Assembly: GCF_008085915.1 (NCBI RefSeq)
Contig: NZ_VSJK01000008.1
Coordinates: 186,001 to 250,000, forward strand
Length of the DNA stretch: 64,000 bases
DNA from: Oceaniovalibus sp. ACAM 378
Lineage (GTDB): Bacteria > Pseudomonadota > Alphaproteobacteria > Rhodobacterales > Rhodobacteraceae
Reading direction: 5' to 3'
Shown here: one piece after another, positions 34,317 to 43,802 of the stretch
How positions within the stretch are numbered: position 1 is the stretch's first letter
How the letters are laid out: each line of letters opens with the position of its first letter
Position numbers and translations under genes: made by a program
Notes under the pieces: model-generated
Databases searched by the model: none
Told to the model about the DNA's origin: nothing
Seen by the model: the letters and a program-made list of their open reading frames with translations, nothing else

Positions 34317-36371
34317 TCAGGCCACGCTGTTAACCCGCTGCGCTGCGGCCCCGCCGCTCGGCTCCTCGCCATCATCGTCGCTTTCGGTTTCGTTCGCTTC
34401 ATCGTCGGCGCTTTTCAACACCAGCTCGGTTTCCAGCTTTTGGTTCAATTCGCGCGCCCGTTCGATATAGGCGGCGTTCTGGTCCAGTGGCACGCCGGGT
34501 TTCCACAATTCAGCCAGTTCCAGCATGGCATGGCGGTCAAGCCGGAAGAATTCATACTCGAGTTGTTTGGCGTCGAAATCGGAAAACCCCATGCTTTCCA
34601 GAACATATCGTCCGGCCCGGAGCGAGCTGTCGAACATCTCGCGGACGATATAATCGGCCCCGGCGGCATACAGCTCATAGGTATGGACCCGGTCATAGGC
34701 GCGGGCGACGATGGTGATGTCGGAGCGTTCTTGCTTGGCGTATTTGACCAGCCTGATCGCCGCCTCGCGGTCATCGAGCGCCACAACTAACACTTTGGCC
34801 GTGGAAAAACCGGCGGCATGCAGCAGTTCGGGGCGGGTCGGATCGCCGAAATACCCCTTGTAGCCGAATTTGCGCATCAGTTGCACGGTCTCCAGATCGG
34901 TGTCCAGAATGTTGGCCCGCAGTCCTGCCATCTGAATCATTCGCTGGATCACCTGCCCAAACCGGCCAACCCCTGCGATGATGATCGGTTGATGTCCGTC
35001 GATCCGGTCTTCGGGTGTCGTTACGGTCGCTTCGGTCATCCGGTGGCTGACCTGTTCGTAGACGATGAAAAACAGCGGCGTCAGCAGCATCGACAGCGCC
35101 ACAATCAGCAGCAGCGTCTCTGCCAATGCCACCGGCAGAACATCGGTGCTGAGCGCGAAGGACACCAGAACAAAGCCGAATTCGCCCGCCTGCGCCAACC
35201 CCAGCGTAAACAGCCAGCGGTCGCGCCCCTTGATGCGGAACACGATGGACAACAAGAACAGGATCGCCCCCTTGGCAAGCATCACTGCCAGCGTCAGCCC
35301 CAACAGGGTGAACGGCGCAGCAAGAAACGCCGGAAAGCTGATGCCAGCGCCGACCGTGATAAAGAACAGTCCGAGCAGCAGCCCCTTGAACGGTTCGATG
35401 TCTGCCTCAAGCTGATGACGAAACTCCGAGTTGGCCAGAACCACCCCAGCAAGGAACGTGCCCAGAGCGGGGGACAGCCCGATCAGCGTCATCATGAAGG
35501 CAATCGAGATCACGATCAGCAGCGCAAGAGCCACGTAAAGCTCGCGCAGGTGGGCGCGGTGGATGAACCGAAAGATCGGACCGGTGCCATAGGCGCCCGC
35601 CAGTATGATCAGGCCGATCACCGCCACCGTCAGCAGGGTGATGCCCCAGGCAGGCAAGCTTTGGACCAGCGACATCGCCGCCTCGGCCGCCTTGTCAGGA
35701 TTGCCGGCGGTGATGCTTTGCCCGGCTTCGACCGCCTGTTCGGCTACGTCCTCGGTGACTGCGGGGGCGGTGGCCGTTCCGGTAACACTCACCCCTACCT
35801 CGCCCATCAGGGCGGGAAGCGCGCCATGCCCGGCTTCGGTATTGCCATTGCTGATCCCGCCCACCGCCAGCAAAGGCAGCAGCGCCAGCATCGGGATCAC
35901 GGCGATATCCTGGGTCAGCAGCACCGAGAACGAAGACCGTCCCCCAGACGTCTGCATCAGCTTCTTTTCCGACAGCGTTTGCAATACGATGGCTGTCGAT
36001 GACAGGGCAAAGACCATCCCGACCGCGATACTCTGGCTCCATGGCAAACCAAGCAAGGTTGCGCCCCATGCGATCAGACCCATGGTGGCCAGCACCTGCA
36101 ACCCGCCAAGCCCCAGCAACCGGTGTCGCATCGCCCAAAGCGCCTTGGGCTCAAGCTCCAGTCCGATCACGAACAACATCATCACCACGCCGAATTCGGC
36201 GAAATGCTGCAGGCTTTCTGCCTCGGACCCAACCAGACCGGCAACCGGACCGATGAAAATGCCCGCCGCCAGATATCCCAGAACCGAGCCGAGACCAAGC
36301 CGCGCGGCGATCGGCACGGCGATCACTGCGGCAGCAAGATAAATCGTTGCTTGGTAAAGGAAAGATTCCAT
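34317..36371 (-). CDS. CPA2-family K+/H+ antiporter with RCK (TrkA-N) domain
   Basis: The 684-residue protein resembles KefB/KefC and YbaL. The N-terminal transporter domain has about 12 helices (YLAAGIFIGPVAGL, FALSSTAIVLQTLSEK, LLTQDIAVIPML). The cytoplasmic RCK domain starts at the nucleotide-binding IIAGVGRFGQV. An unusual polar Ala/Glu/Thr-rich stretch of roughly 65 residues (about 172-238) interrupts the transporter helices. The C-terminus is strongly acidic (SADDEANETESDDDGEE). It probably exports potassium or sodium in exchange for protons. No KefF/KefG-type ancillary gene is adjacent. Confidence 0.88.
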   Translation of the reverse strand: MESFLYQATIYLAAAVIAVPIAARLGLGSVLGYLAAGIFIGPVAGLVGSEAESLQHFAEFGVVMMLFVIGLELEPKALWAMRHRLLGLGGLQVLATMGLIAWGATLLGLPWSQSIAVGMVFALSSTAIVLQTLSEKKLMQTSGGRSSFSVLLTQDIAVIPMLALLPLLAVGGISNGNTEAGHGALPALMGEVGVSVTGTATAPAVTEDVAEQAVEAGQSITAGNPDKAAEAAMSLVQSLPAWGITLLTVAVIGLIILAGAYGTGPIFRFIHRAHLRELYVALALLIVISIAFMMTLIGLSPALGTFLAGVVLANSEFRHQLEADIEPFKGLLLGLFFITVGAGISFPAFLAAPFTLLGLTLAVMLAKGAILFLLSIVFRIKGRDRWLFTLGLAQAGEFGFVLVSFALSTDVLPVALAETLLLIVALSMLLTPLFFIVYEQVSHRMTEATVTTPEDRIDGHQPIIIAGVGRFGQVIQRMIQMAGLRANILDTDLETVQLMRKFGYKGYFGDPTRPELLHAAGFSTAKVLVVALDDREAAIRLVKYAKQERSDITIVARAYDRVHTYELYAAGADYIVREMFDSSLRAGRYVLESMGFSDFDAKQLEYEFFRLDRHAMLELAELWKPGVPLDQNAAYIERARELNQKLETELVLKSADDEANETESDDDGEEPSGGAAAQRVNSVA

Positions 36372-36420
36372 TCAAATGTCCCTAGGTCGTGAATAATTCT
36401 GCAATATTAACGAAATACGC

Positions 36421-36897
36421 TCATGTCGGTAAAGGCGCGTCTGACTTCAACTGATCCATCACAATCTGGCTGCGCACCCGGGCGACGGCGGCATGGGGCA
36501 GCAGCACGTCATGCAGCAGCCGGTTCAGCGCCGAAAGATCCGGGCAAAAGACACGCAGCAGATAATCCGCCTCGCCGGTCAGCGTCCAGGCGCTGATCAC
36601 CTCGGGGCGGGTAGAGAGAAGGCTGGCAAAACTGCGCGCCATCTCGGGTTGATGGCTGGCCATTTCAACCTGCACAAAGGCCTGCACCGCCAGACCCAGC
36701 CGCGCCGCCGACAGACGTGCGGTATAGCTTTCGATATATCCGTCGGCCTCAAGTCGTTGACGTCTGCGCCCGGCCTGAGATGTGGACAGGCTCAGCATTT
36801 CACCGAGTTCCTGCGCAGTCAGATGCGCGTTCTTCTGCAAGGCGGCCAGCAGTCGCGAGTCTGTCGTGTCCAAAAGGGTCGTGCGCAAATCTTTCAT
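36421..36897 (-). CDS. Lrp/AsnC family transcriptional regulator
   Basis: The 158-residue regulator has an N-terminal winged helix (LDTTDSRLLAALQKNAHLTA, then LSTSQAGRRRQRLEADGYIE). The C-terminal RAM ligand-binding domain includes VISAWTLTGEADYLLRVF and RVRSQIVMDQLK. ATG 36897 fits the family start; the open frame upstream is non-conserved. It is divergent from hppD with a palindrome between them, so it probably controls hppD (and itself) in response to tyrosine, phenylalanine or a related metabolite, as in known Lrp-type regulators next to this gene. Confidence 0.88.
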   Translation of the reverse strand: MKDLRTTLLDTTDSRLLAALQKNAHLTAQELGEMLSLSTSQAGRRRQRLEADGYIESYTARLSAARLGLAVQAFVQVEMASHQPEMARSFASLLSTRPEVISAWTLTGEADYLLRVFCPDLSALNRLLHDVLLPHAAVARVRSQIVMDQLKSDAPLPT

Positions 36898-36914
36898 GGT
36901 CAGCCGATCATAGC

Positions 36915-36927
36915 GCGCAATTTGCGC
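36915..36927. promoter_or_regulatory. Palindromic operator between the Lrp regulator and hppD
   Basis: GCGCAATTTGCGC is a palindrome with only its central base unpaired, located 18 bases upstream of the regulator start and about 95 bases upstream of hppD. Its length and A+T centre are typical for Lrp/AsnC sites. It is the only such element noticed in the spacer. Confidence 0.5.
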
Positions 36928-37022
36928 ATTTAATACCCAGAAGCCCATCAAGAACGCGCAACTATCCGTCATAGACTGCGCTAGACTGACACAAATCGTA
37001 ACATCATCAAGAGGATCCAGAC

Positions 37023-38132
37023 ATGGGCCCCTTTCCGCACGATGCCCCCAAGGCGACGATCACGACAGACAACCCGGCAGGCACCGACGGGTTCGAATTT
37101 GTCGAATTTGCGCACCGCGAACCGGATAAACTGCGCGAGGCCTTTTCGCGCATGGGTTATGTTCACACGGCGAACCACAAATCCCGCCGGATCGAGTTGT
37201 GGCAGCAGGGCGATATCACCTATGTCCTGAACGACGAACCGGGCAGTCATGCCATGGAATTCGTCGACAAACACGGACCCTGTGCGCCGTCGATGGCTTG
37301 GCGGGTGGTGGATGCCGCATACGCGCTGAAACATGCAGTAGGGCAGGGCGCGACCGAATTCACCGGCCCGGGCAAGACGATGGATGTGCCGGCGATTATC
37401 GGCATTGGCGGATCGGTGATTTACTTCATTGACCGATATTATGAAGCAAACCCCTATAACGACGAATTCGACTGGATCGACAAGGCGCATCCCGAAGGTG
37501 TCGGATTTCACTATCTCGATCATCTGACGCACAACGTTTACCGCGGAAACATGGATAAATGGTTCGGCTTTTACCGTTCGCTCTTCAATTTTCACGAGAT
37601 CCGGTTCTTCGATATTCAGGGCAAGCACACCGGGCTCTTCTCACGTGCGCTGACGTCGCCCTGCGGACGGATCCGTATTCCGATCAACGAAGACCGCGGC
37701 GAGACCGGGCAGATCGTCGAATACCTGAAGCGTTACAATGGCGAAGGAATTCAGCATATCGCCGTGGGTGCACATGATCTTTACGCGGCAGTGGACGAGA
37801 TTGCAAAACGGGGCGTCACATTCATGCCGAAGCCACCCGAAACCTATTACGACCTGTCCTATGATCGGGTGACGGGCCATGATGAACCCAAGGACCTGAT
37901 GATGAAGCACGGTATCCTGATCGACGGCGAAGGCGTGGTCGAGGTCGATGGAAAAAAAGGGCGCGAAACCCGCATTCTGCTTCAGATATTCTCAAAAACC
38001 GTGATCGGACCAATCTTTTTCGAGTTCATCCAGAGAAAGGGTGATGACGGATTCGGCGAGGGCAATTTCAAGGCGCTGTTCGAATCGATCGAACAGGACC
38101 AAATCGAACGGGGCGTATTGCAAACCAGTTGA
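37023..38132 (+). CDS. hppD: 4-hydroxyphenylpyruvate dioxygenase
   Basis: The 369-residue Fe(II) enzyme converts 4-hydroxyphenylpyruvate to homogentisate in tyrosine catabolism. The two vicinal-oxygen-chelate domains supply the iron ligands His167 (YLDHLTHNV), His245 (IQHIAVG) and Glu334 (FFEFIQRKG). The substrate pocket shows LTSPCGRIRIPINE (about 210-223) and a C-terminal GFGEGNFKALFESIE motif. Homogentisate dioxygenase is not adjacent; the FAH-family gene at 19 kb is distant and not evidently linked. A divergent Lrp-type regulator and palindrome suggest inducible expression. Confidence 0.96.
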   Translation: MGPFPHDAPKATITTDNPAGTDGFEFVEFAHREPDKLREAFSRMGYVHTANHKSRRIELWQQGDITYVLNDEPGSHAMEFVDKHGPCAPSMAWRVVDAAYALKHAVGQGATEFTGPGKTMDVPAIIGIGGSVIYFIDRYYEANPYNDEFDWIDKAHPEGVGFHYLDHLTHNVYRGNMDKWFGFYRSLFNFHEIRFFDIQGKHTGLFSRALTSPCGRIRIPINEDRGETGQIVEYLKRYNGEGIQHIAVGAHDLYAAVDEIAKRGVTFMPKPPETYYDLSYDRVTGHDEPKDLMMKHGILIDGEGVVEVDGKKGRETRILLQIFSKTVIGPIFFEFIQRKGDDGFGEGNFKALFESIEQDQIERGVLQTS

Positions 38133-38194
38133 TCCGCGGCGCACAGGATCAGAGATTGGTGGCACCGGACCGCTTTGCAGACCGGCCCGGCGCG

Positions 38195-41100
38195 TCAGCC
38201 TTGCGGCATCGCCAGCGTCACGCGCCGCCCGCCTTTGTGATAGCTCAGATCGCTTTGGCCAATGCTTGCCACCTGACCGCCATCGATCCGGTCGCCGACC
38301 TTGACCTTGACGAACTTGCCCGAGGGCAGCCGGATCAAAGCGCGCCGGTTCGACGTGCCGCCATAGACGCCGATCAGGTTCATCTTACCCAGATTTATCG
38401 CATTCTTGACAGTGGCCTGTTGCGCAACCGAGGCGCGCGACGGGATACGCGGCGTGGTGACGGCGGAGGCAGCGGCCACACGGGTGACCGTTGGCTCGGC
38501 GGCGGCCTGCTGGCTGGCGGCCTCTGCGGCTTTGTTGCGCGCCGAGGCAACGCGATCGTCAAAATTTCCCGGCCTATGTTGCGGAACGCGGGAACGGGCA
38601 ACTGCAAATGGGCTGACCGGACCGGTGACGACAGCCGCGACCAAAGTTTCAGGTGCTTCTTCTGCGGGCGCGGGGGCTGCGGCTGTGGGGTCGTTCGGTC
38701 GTGGCTGCGGTGTGGCAAGCGAGGTCGCAGCGACAGCGGCGGCGGCCGCTGCGGCTCTGGCGTTCATGCTCTCGCGGATGCTGGCGGCACGGCTGGCAAT
38801 TTCCTCGGGCCGTTCCTTTGGCTTCAGGTTGGCCAGTTCGGTGCGCAGTCGCCCGCCCAACTGGGTGCGTTCGCTTTCCTCGACCAGATTTCCGGGGCGG
38901 GTGCGTGGCCGTGTGCGGGGCAGATCAGGCTGATTTTCCAGAATAGGTGCCAGGCTATCCGGGCGCGAAGGAATCGCCGGCGGGGTCTTTGACGGGCGGC
39001 CAGCGGTGATCAGGATGCCGTCAGGGGAAATCGCGCCTCCGGGCGTGGCACGGACCAACCCGTTGTCATCCATATCGAAAACAGTGCCCGAGGGCGCAGG
39101 GGGCAACTCGGATTGCGGAGCCGCGGGGGCGGTGGCTTCTGACAGTTCAGGCAGGGCAACCGCATCTTCTGCTTCGATTTTTGGGTCAATGGATGCGACA
39201 TAAAGATCGTCGATCCTGTCGATCGTGGGCGCATCAGGCGCTTCGGGGGGAGCCTCCCAGATCCCGGTGGTGGCATAGCGGGTCGCGATGGCGCCCGGCC
39301 CTTCTTCGGTCGGGGGGCGTTGCAGCGGATCTTCCGAAATCGGTTCGGGCGGCGCCGAGGTCAGCGGCTGGGGTTCCGGTGCGGGTGCCTCGGGTGCGGT
39401 TGGATTCACCGTCGCGACGGTGCTGTCGGTCACATTGGCGCGTCCGCCCGCGTCATCGGGCGCCAGAGTTTCGGGAAGTGCGGCAATCTCGGTCCCTGCG
39501 TCAGGGACCGAGATCGGCTCTGAAACCGGGTCTGAAATCGGGTCAGTTTCCGGACCGGGATCTGGATCGGCGTCCGTCAGGATATTGCCCGGCGGTTCCT
39601 GTGGCGGAATGGCGTCCGGCTGTTCGATGGCCGTTTCAGGCTGAACTGCGGCGGGTGCGCCTGCGGTTTCCAGTGCGGGGTCCGACAGGCTGGCGTCGGT
39701 TTCGGCCAGATCGTCATTGCCCAGAAACAGCACCGCCGCCCATACCCCGATGGCCAGCAAAAGCGCCACGATCAACCCGATGGCAACGGGTGCCATCGAC
39801 CGTTGCTTGGCGGCTCCGGCCCGTGCGCCAAACACGGTCATCGCTTCGGCCTCGGCCTTTCTTGGCGACGTCGCAGACCGGCCCGGTGCCTGACCTGAGG
39901 TCTGGCCCGGATCGGCGGCAGGAGTCAGGCTGGCGGCGGTTGCGGCCGTGTCGGGAAGGGTGCGCACGGGGCTGAGCCGGGGCGCAGTCACCTTGACTCC
40001 CGAGGGAATGACCGTGCCGTTGTTCAGATCTGACTGTGTCTTGTCCGCACCGCCCGAACCCGAGCCACGCAGAATCTTTGGCCCGGCGGATGTTGGAAGC
40101 GGTGGTACAGGGCCGGCAGGTGGCGTGCCGTTGCGCCGGGGCGGCGGCGGTGGCACGAGAGCCCCGGCAGCGGTCATGCTGTCAGAATCCGGTGCGCCGC
40201 CAAAACGCGCCGCAAGACGCCCCAACCGGCTGTCCCGGCTGGCAGAGTCGCCCGGTGTAAAGGGCCTGGCCGACGGGATCTGCGGTGCCAGGGCGGGTGC
40301 ACCTGCGGTGGTTCGACGGCGTGTCGCAAAGGACGGCGGAACGGGCGGAATATCGTCCAGCGGCGGCAGCGGATCGTTCACTCTGGGTTGCGAAAAACCG
40401 GTGCGCGGCACGGGGATGTCCGACGATGCGGTCGACGGGCGTTGGAATGTCGCGGGCGGCGTATCCTCGGCATTCCCGGTGTCACTGTCTTGCGGGCCGT
40501 CGACGGGCGCGATGTTCATGCGGCGTTGCGGCGGTGTGACCCGGAAATCACCCGGCACTTCCCCGGCATCGCCCTTGGCCCCGCCCGAAGCGAAAGGATC
40601 TGTGGCGGGCGTTCTCAAAGCGGGCTGTTGGGCGTCAGGCCCGACCGGCGCGGATTTCTTTGCGTCAGCGCCCTTTACCGGGTCGGTTTCGATGTCGGAT
40701 TTGGGATCTTCCGGCTTTGATTCGAGTTTGAAATCTCCCTGAAGCGATGCACTGTCCGATTTGTGGGTTCGGGGTGGCGTCTTTTCGGGCGTCGATGGCG
40801 CGGTGGACCCCTCTGGCTCCGCCGTCACCGCCTCACTCTGTTGGCCTTTGGCTGCGCCCGTCGCCGCCGCTTTGCCCGCCGCCGGTTCCACTGCGGGTTT
40901 CGGCTCCGAATCAGGCGTGTGCCCGGGTTTGGTGCTATCAGATCGCGCGGCGGCCTTGGCCGCCAGAAGTTCGGCTTCGGAGGCTGCTGCCTTGGCGGCC
41001 TCACTGCGCGCCGTCACAATTGCGGTCGGGCCAAAATTGACCATCCCGCGGAACTTGTCCTTGCCCGGGCGCGACACGAACCGCACCGGATTGAACCCCC

Positions 41101-41515
41101 GGCTGGCGGCAAATCCTTCGGCCTCGGCAAGGGTTTCGCGGGCCACTGCCGCGACCATCAACTCTTTGGAGTTGTTGGGTTTCCAAGTGTATGACAGATC
41201 ATCCAGCGCATAGGGAGTCATCCCCTCCAACCCATCGCGCACTGCCTGATCGCGCAGGTCACGGCGGGTGCCGGAGTTGCCCTCGAATTCAGGATCATCG
41301 ATCGTGGTGTACAGGATCTCGGAGTCCGGAATCTGCAATTCGCAGGCAATCGGAACGTCGAGTTTTTCGGCAAGGTTGTTGCGCAATTCAGAGATCTTGG
41401 CGTCAAAGTCGGGGTCGGTCAGGGACACCTCACCGACCAGCGTACCACTCTTGCCCGACAGGTCCATCAAGCGGACGTCGGTTTGCGACAAATCGAGTGT
41501 GAAGTTCGGCTTCAT
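38195..41515 (-). CDS. 1106-residue membrane protein with GspL-like N-terminus and GspC/PilP-like C-terminus
   Basis: Residues 1-165 resemble the cytoplasmic GspL/PilM-type domain (LQIPDSEILYTTIDDPEF, then GLEGMTPYALDDLSYTW). A long disordered Pro/Ala/Ser/Asp-rich stretch follows. One membrane helix lies near 575-597 (APVAIGLIVALLLAIGVWAA), then another disordered, probably periplasmic stretch. The last 70 residues (LGKMNLIGVYGGTSNRRALI, FVKVKVGDRIDGG) look like the HR/PilP domain of GspC and pilus proteins. Low complexity often leads to false 'translation initiation factor IF-2' labels. No secretion or pilus genes are adjacent, so the role is unknown. Confidence 0.7.
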   Translation of the reverse strand: MKPNFTLDLSQTDVRLMDLSGKSGTLVGEVSLTDPDFDAKISELRNNLAEKLDVPIACELQIPDSEILYTTIDDPEFEGNSGTRRDLRDQAVRDGLEGMTPYALDDLSYTWKPNNSKELMVAAVARETLAEAEGFAASRGFNPVRFVSRPGKDKFRGMVNFGPTAIVTARSEAAKAAASEAELLAAKAAARSDSTKPGHTPDSEPKPAVEPAAGKAAATGAAKGQQSEAVTAEPEGSTAPSTPEKTPPRTHKSDSASLQGDFKLESKPEDPKSDIETDPVKGADAKKSAPVGPDAQQPALRTPATDPFASGGAKGDAGEVPGDFRVTPPQRRMNIAPVDGPQDSDTGNAEDTPPATFQRPSTASSDIPVPRTGFSQPRVNDPLPPLDDIPPVPPSFATRRRTTAGAPALAPQIPSARPFTPGDSASRDSRLGRLAARFGGAPDSDSMTAAGALVPPPPPRRNGTPPAGPVPPLPTSAGPKILRGSGSGGADKTQSDLNNGTVIPSGVKVTAPRLSPVRTLPDTAATAASLTPAADPGQTSGQAPGRSATSPRKAEAEAMTVFGARAGAAKQRSMAPVAIGLIVALLLAIGVWAAVLFLGNDDLAETDASLSDPALETAGAPAAVQPETAIEQPDAIPPQEPPGNILTDADPDPGPETDPISDPVSEPISVPDAGTEIAALPETLAPDDAGGRANVTDSTVATVNPTAPEAPAPEPQPLTSAPPEPISEDPLQRPPTEEGPGAIATRYATTGIWEAPPEAPDAPTIDRIDDLYVASIDPKIEAEDAVALPELSEATAPAAPQSELPPAPSGTVFDMDDNGLVRATPGGAISPDGILITAGRPSKTPPAIPSRPDSLAPILENQPDLPRTRPRTRPGNLVEESERTQLGGRLRTELANLKPKERPEEIASRAASIRESMNARAAAAAAAVAATSLATPQPRPNDPTAAAPAPAEEAPETLVAAVVTGPVSPFAVARSRVPQHRPGNFDDRVASARNKAAEAASQQAAAEPTVTRVAAASAVTTPRIPSRASVAQQATVKNAINLGKMNLIGVYGGTSNRRALIRLPSGKFVKVKVGDRIDGGQVASIGQSDLSYHKGGRRVTLAMPQG

Positions 41516-41669
41516 ATCAATGCTCTACCATTTGGCGGCTCATGCAGGAGTCCCCATCGGGAATTTGGCCGTTCTATAGCAGCTTTCCGCCGAGGAAAAC
41601 AAAAACAGCTTTCCGAATGCTTAACTCCCATGGATTGTCGATCTTTCAACTGACTACGGAGAGTACGTG

Positions 41670-42371
41670 ATGCAACCTCTATTAACCACCGGTCGGCGGA
41701 TTTCGGCCCTTGCGCTCGCGCTCTGTGCGCTGCTCGGGGCCGGGGCGATCCAGGCCGGTGAACTGCGCGTATCAGGTGAAGGCGTGATCAGCGCAGTGCC
41801 TGACATGGCACAGCTTTCGCTGGGCGTCGAGGCACAGGATAGCACCGCCGCCGCTGCTTTGTCGCAAGTGAGCGAGCGGATCGGCGCGGTTATCGACGCG
41901 TTGAAGGCGCAGGGGATCGCAGCCACGGATATGCAGACCGGGCAGTTGTCCGTGCGGCCCGAATATCAGGAGCGCAGCAAGGCCGAGGATATGCTCAATG
42001 TTCTGGGCTATGTCGCCAACTCGGATCTGTCGGTGCGGGTGCGCGATCTGGATGCCGTGGGCGAATTGATCGATGCGGTGGCCAAGGCAGGCGGAAACAC
42101 GTTCTCAGGCATATCCTTTGACGTGCAGGACCGGGCGCCCTTGCTGATTCTCGCGCGCAAAGCGGCGGTTGCCGATGCGATGGCCAAGGCGGCGCTGTTC
42201 GCCGGGGCGGCGGGTGTGACCCTTGGATCGGTAGAAACGATAGATGAAACGGGTATGGGAGGCGGGCCGAGCCCGATGATGGACAGCGCCGCACTGCGTT
42301 CAATGCCTATTGCGGCGGGCGAGATCGATGTGACAGCGACGGTGCATATGGTGTTCGACATCGACGACTAG
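41670..42371 (+). CDS. SIMPL domain periplasmic protein
   Basis: The 233-residue protein has a signal peptide (about residues 1-29, ending AGAIQA-G). The SIMPL (DUF541) domain follows: LRVSGEGVISAVPDMAQLSL, IAATDMQTGQLSVRPEY and GYVANSDLSVRVRDLDAVG, ending with IDVTATVHMVFDI. Related proteins (BP26, YggE) form ring-like periplasmic oligomers and are linked to oxidative-stress resistance. ATG 41670 follows GGAGAG at good spacing. It is divergent from the large GspL/GspC-like gene. Confidence 0.85.
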   Translation: MQPLLTTGRRISALALALCALLGAGAIQAGELRVSGEGVISAVPDMAQLSLGVEAQDSTAAAALSQVSERIGAVIDALKAQGIAATDMQTGQLSVRPEYQERSKAEDMLNVLGYVANSDLSVRVRDLDAVGELIDAVAKAGGNTFSGISFDVQDRAPLLILARKAAVADAMAKAALFAGAAGVTLGSVETIDETGMGGGPSPMMDSAALRSMPIAAGEIDVTATVHMVFDIDD

Positions 42372-42389
42372 ACTGTCTTGCCGATCAAA

Positions 42390-42418
42390 ACGGGCCGGTG
42401 CGCATTGCACCGGCCCGT
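42390..42418 (-). terminator. Terminator of metY (minus strand), usable from both sides
   Basis: ACGGGCCGGTGC (42390-42401) and GCACCGGCCCGT (42407-42418) form a perfect 12-base stem with loop GCATT. On the minus strand it is followed by TTTT, a classical terminator for metY. On the plus strand it follows the SIMPL gene but lacks a T-run. Confidence 0.8.
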
Positions 42419-42431
42419 GATCGTAATTCGC

Positions 42432-43721
42432 TCAGGCGGTCGCTTTTGCCAGCGCCTGATCCAGATCGGCGATCAGATCGGCCGCGTCCTCGATCCCGAT
42501 GGAAACGCGCACCAGTTCGGGTGCGGCGCCGGCGGCGCGCTGTTGGTCTTCGTTCAGCTGGCGGTGTGTCGTGCTGGCGGTGTGGATGACCAGCGACCGT
42601 GTGTCGCCGAGATTTGCGACATGGCTGAAAATCTCAAGCGAATCGATCAGCTTGACGCAGGCGTCGTATCCGCCTTTGACGGCAAAGGTGAACAGCCCAC
42701 CGGCACCGCGCGGGCAGATCTTTTCGACCCGTCCGAAATATGGCGAGCTTTCCAACCCGGCATAGGTGACATAGTCGATCCGCGGATCGGCCTCGAGCCA
42801 CTTGGCCACCGTCACGGCGTTTTCCACATGGCGTTGCATGCGCAGCGACAGGGTTTCGATCCCCATCAGGGTGTAATGCGCCGCTTGCGGGTTCATCGTC
42901 ATCCCCAGATCACGCAGCCCGATGGCAATACTGTGAAAGGTGAAGGCGAGCGGGCCGAAAGTCTCGTGAAACTTCAGCCCGTGATAGGCGGTTTCGGGCT
43001 GTGACAGCGACGGAAACTTGTCCGACGCCGACCAGTCGAAGGTGCCCGAATCCACCACGCAGCCGCCCATGACCGTGCCGTTGCCCGTCAGGTATTTCGT
43101 CGTGGAGTGCACCACCAGATCGGCGCCGTGCTCGAACGGACGGCACAGGTATGGCGTGGCCGAGGTGTTGTCGACGATCAGCGGGATGCCCGCCGCTTTC
43201 GTGATGGCCGAAATGGCATCGAGATCGGTGATATAGCCGCCGGGGTTGGCGATCGATTCGCAGAACACAGCGCGGGTGTCGTCGTCGATCGCGGCCTTGA
43301 CCGCCTCTGTATCGTCAAAGTCGACAAATGTGGCCGACCAGCCGAACCGCTTGATCGTCTGGGAAAACTGCGTGACCGTACCGCCATAAAGCCGGGTGGA
43401 CGCGATGATGTTCTTGCCCGGCGACATCAGCGGAAACAGCGACATGATCTGTGCTGCATGGCCGGACGAACAGCACACTGCGCCGACGCCACCCTCAAGC
43501 GTTGCGATACGTTCCTGCAAGACGGAGACCGTGGGGTTGGTCAGGCGGGAATAGATGTATCCGACCTCTTGCAGGTTGAACAATGCGGCGGCGTGGTCGG
43601 CGTCGCGGAACACATAGGCGGTCGTCTGATAGATCGGCGTGTTGCGTGCGCCGGTTGTCGGGTCGGGCCGTGCGCCGGCGTGGACCTGCAACGTGTCAAA
43701 GCCATAATTCTTGTCGGACAT
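42432..43721 (-). CDS. metY: O-acetylhomoserine aminocarboxypropyltransferase (sulfhydrylase)
   Basis: The 429-residue PLP enzyme forms homocysteine or methionine from O-acetylhomoserine and sulfide or methanethiol. Conserved features are [20 protein letters not shown] at the N-terminus, YSRLTNPTV, the PLP-binding DNTSATP region and Lys209 in [11 protein letters not shown]. The C-terminal [20 protein letters not shown] is typical of MetY rather than cystathionine enzymes. The start MSDKNYGF has GGGAG 6 bases upstream. It is flanked by a strong terminator. Confidence 0.93.
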   Translation of the reverse strand: MSDKNYGFDTLQVHAGARPDPTTGARNTPIYQTTAYVFRDADHAAALFNLQEVGYIYSRLTNPTVSVLQERIATLEGGVGAVCCSSGHAAQIMSLFPLMSPGKNIIASTRLYGGTVTQFSQTIKRFGWSATFVDFDDTEAVKAAIDDDTRAVFCESIANPGGYITDLDAISAITKAAGIPLIVDNTSATPYLCRPFEHGADLVVHSTTKYLTGNGTVMGGCVVDSGTFDWSASDKFPSLSQPETAYHGLKFHETFGPLAFTFHSIAIGLRDLGMTMNPQAAHYTLMGIETLSLRMQRHVENAVTVAKWLEADPRIDYVTYAGLESSPYFGRVEKICPRGAGGLFTFAVKGGYDACVKLIDSLEIFSHVANLGDTRSLVIHTASTTHRQLNEDQQRAAGAAPELVRVSIGIEDAADLIADLDQALAKATA

Positions 43722-43802
43722 GGGGATCTCCCTTGGATCTGGTCTGATAGCGCGTTTACGGCATAGCGCAGGCGCGATCAACGCTGTGCGGCGGTGCAGA
43801 GG

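Noticed and set aside
34818-36002. A 394-codon plus-strand frame opposite the antiporter
   Set aside because: Its product is a Gln/Arg/His-rich shadow without recognisable domains.
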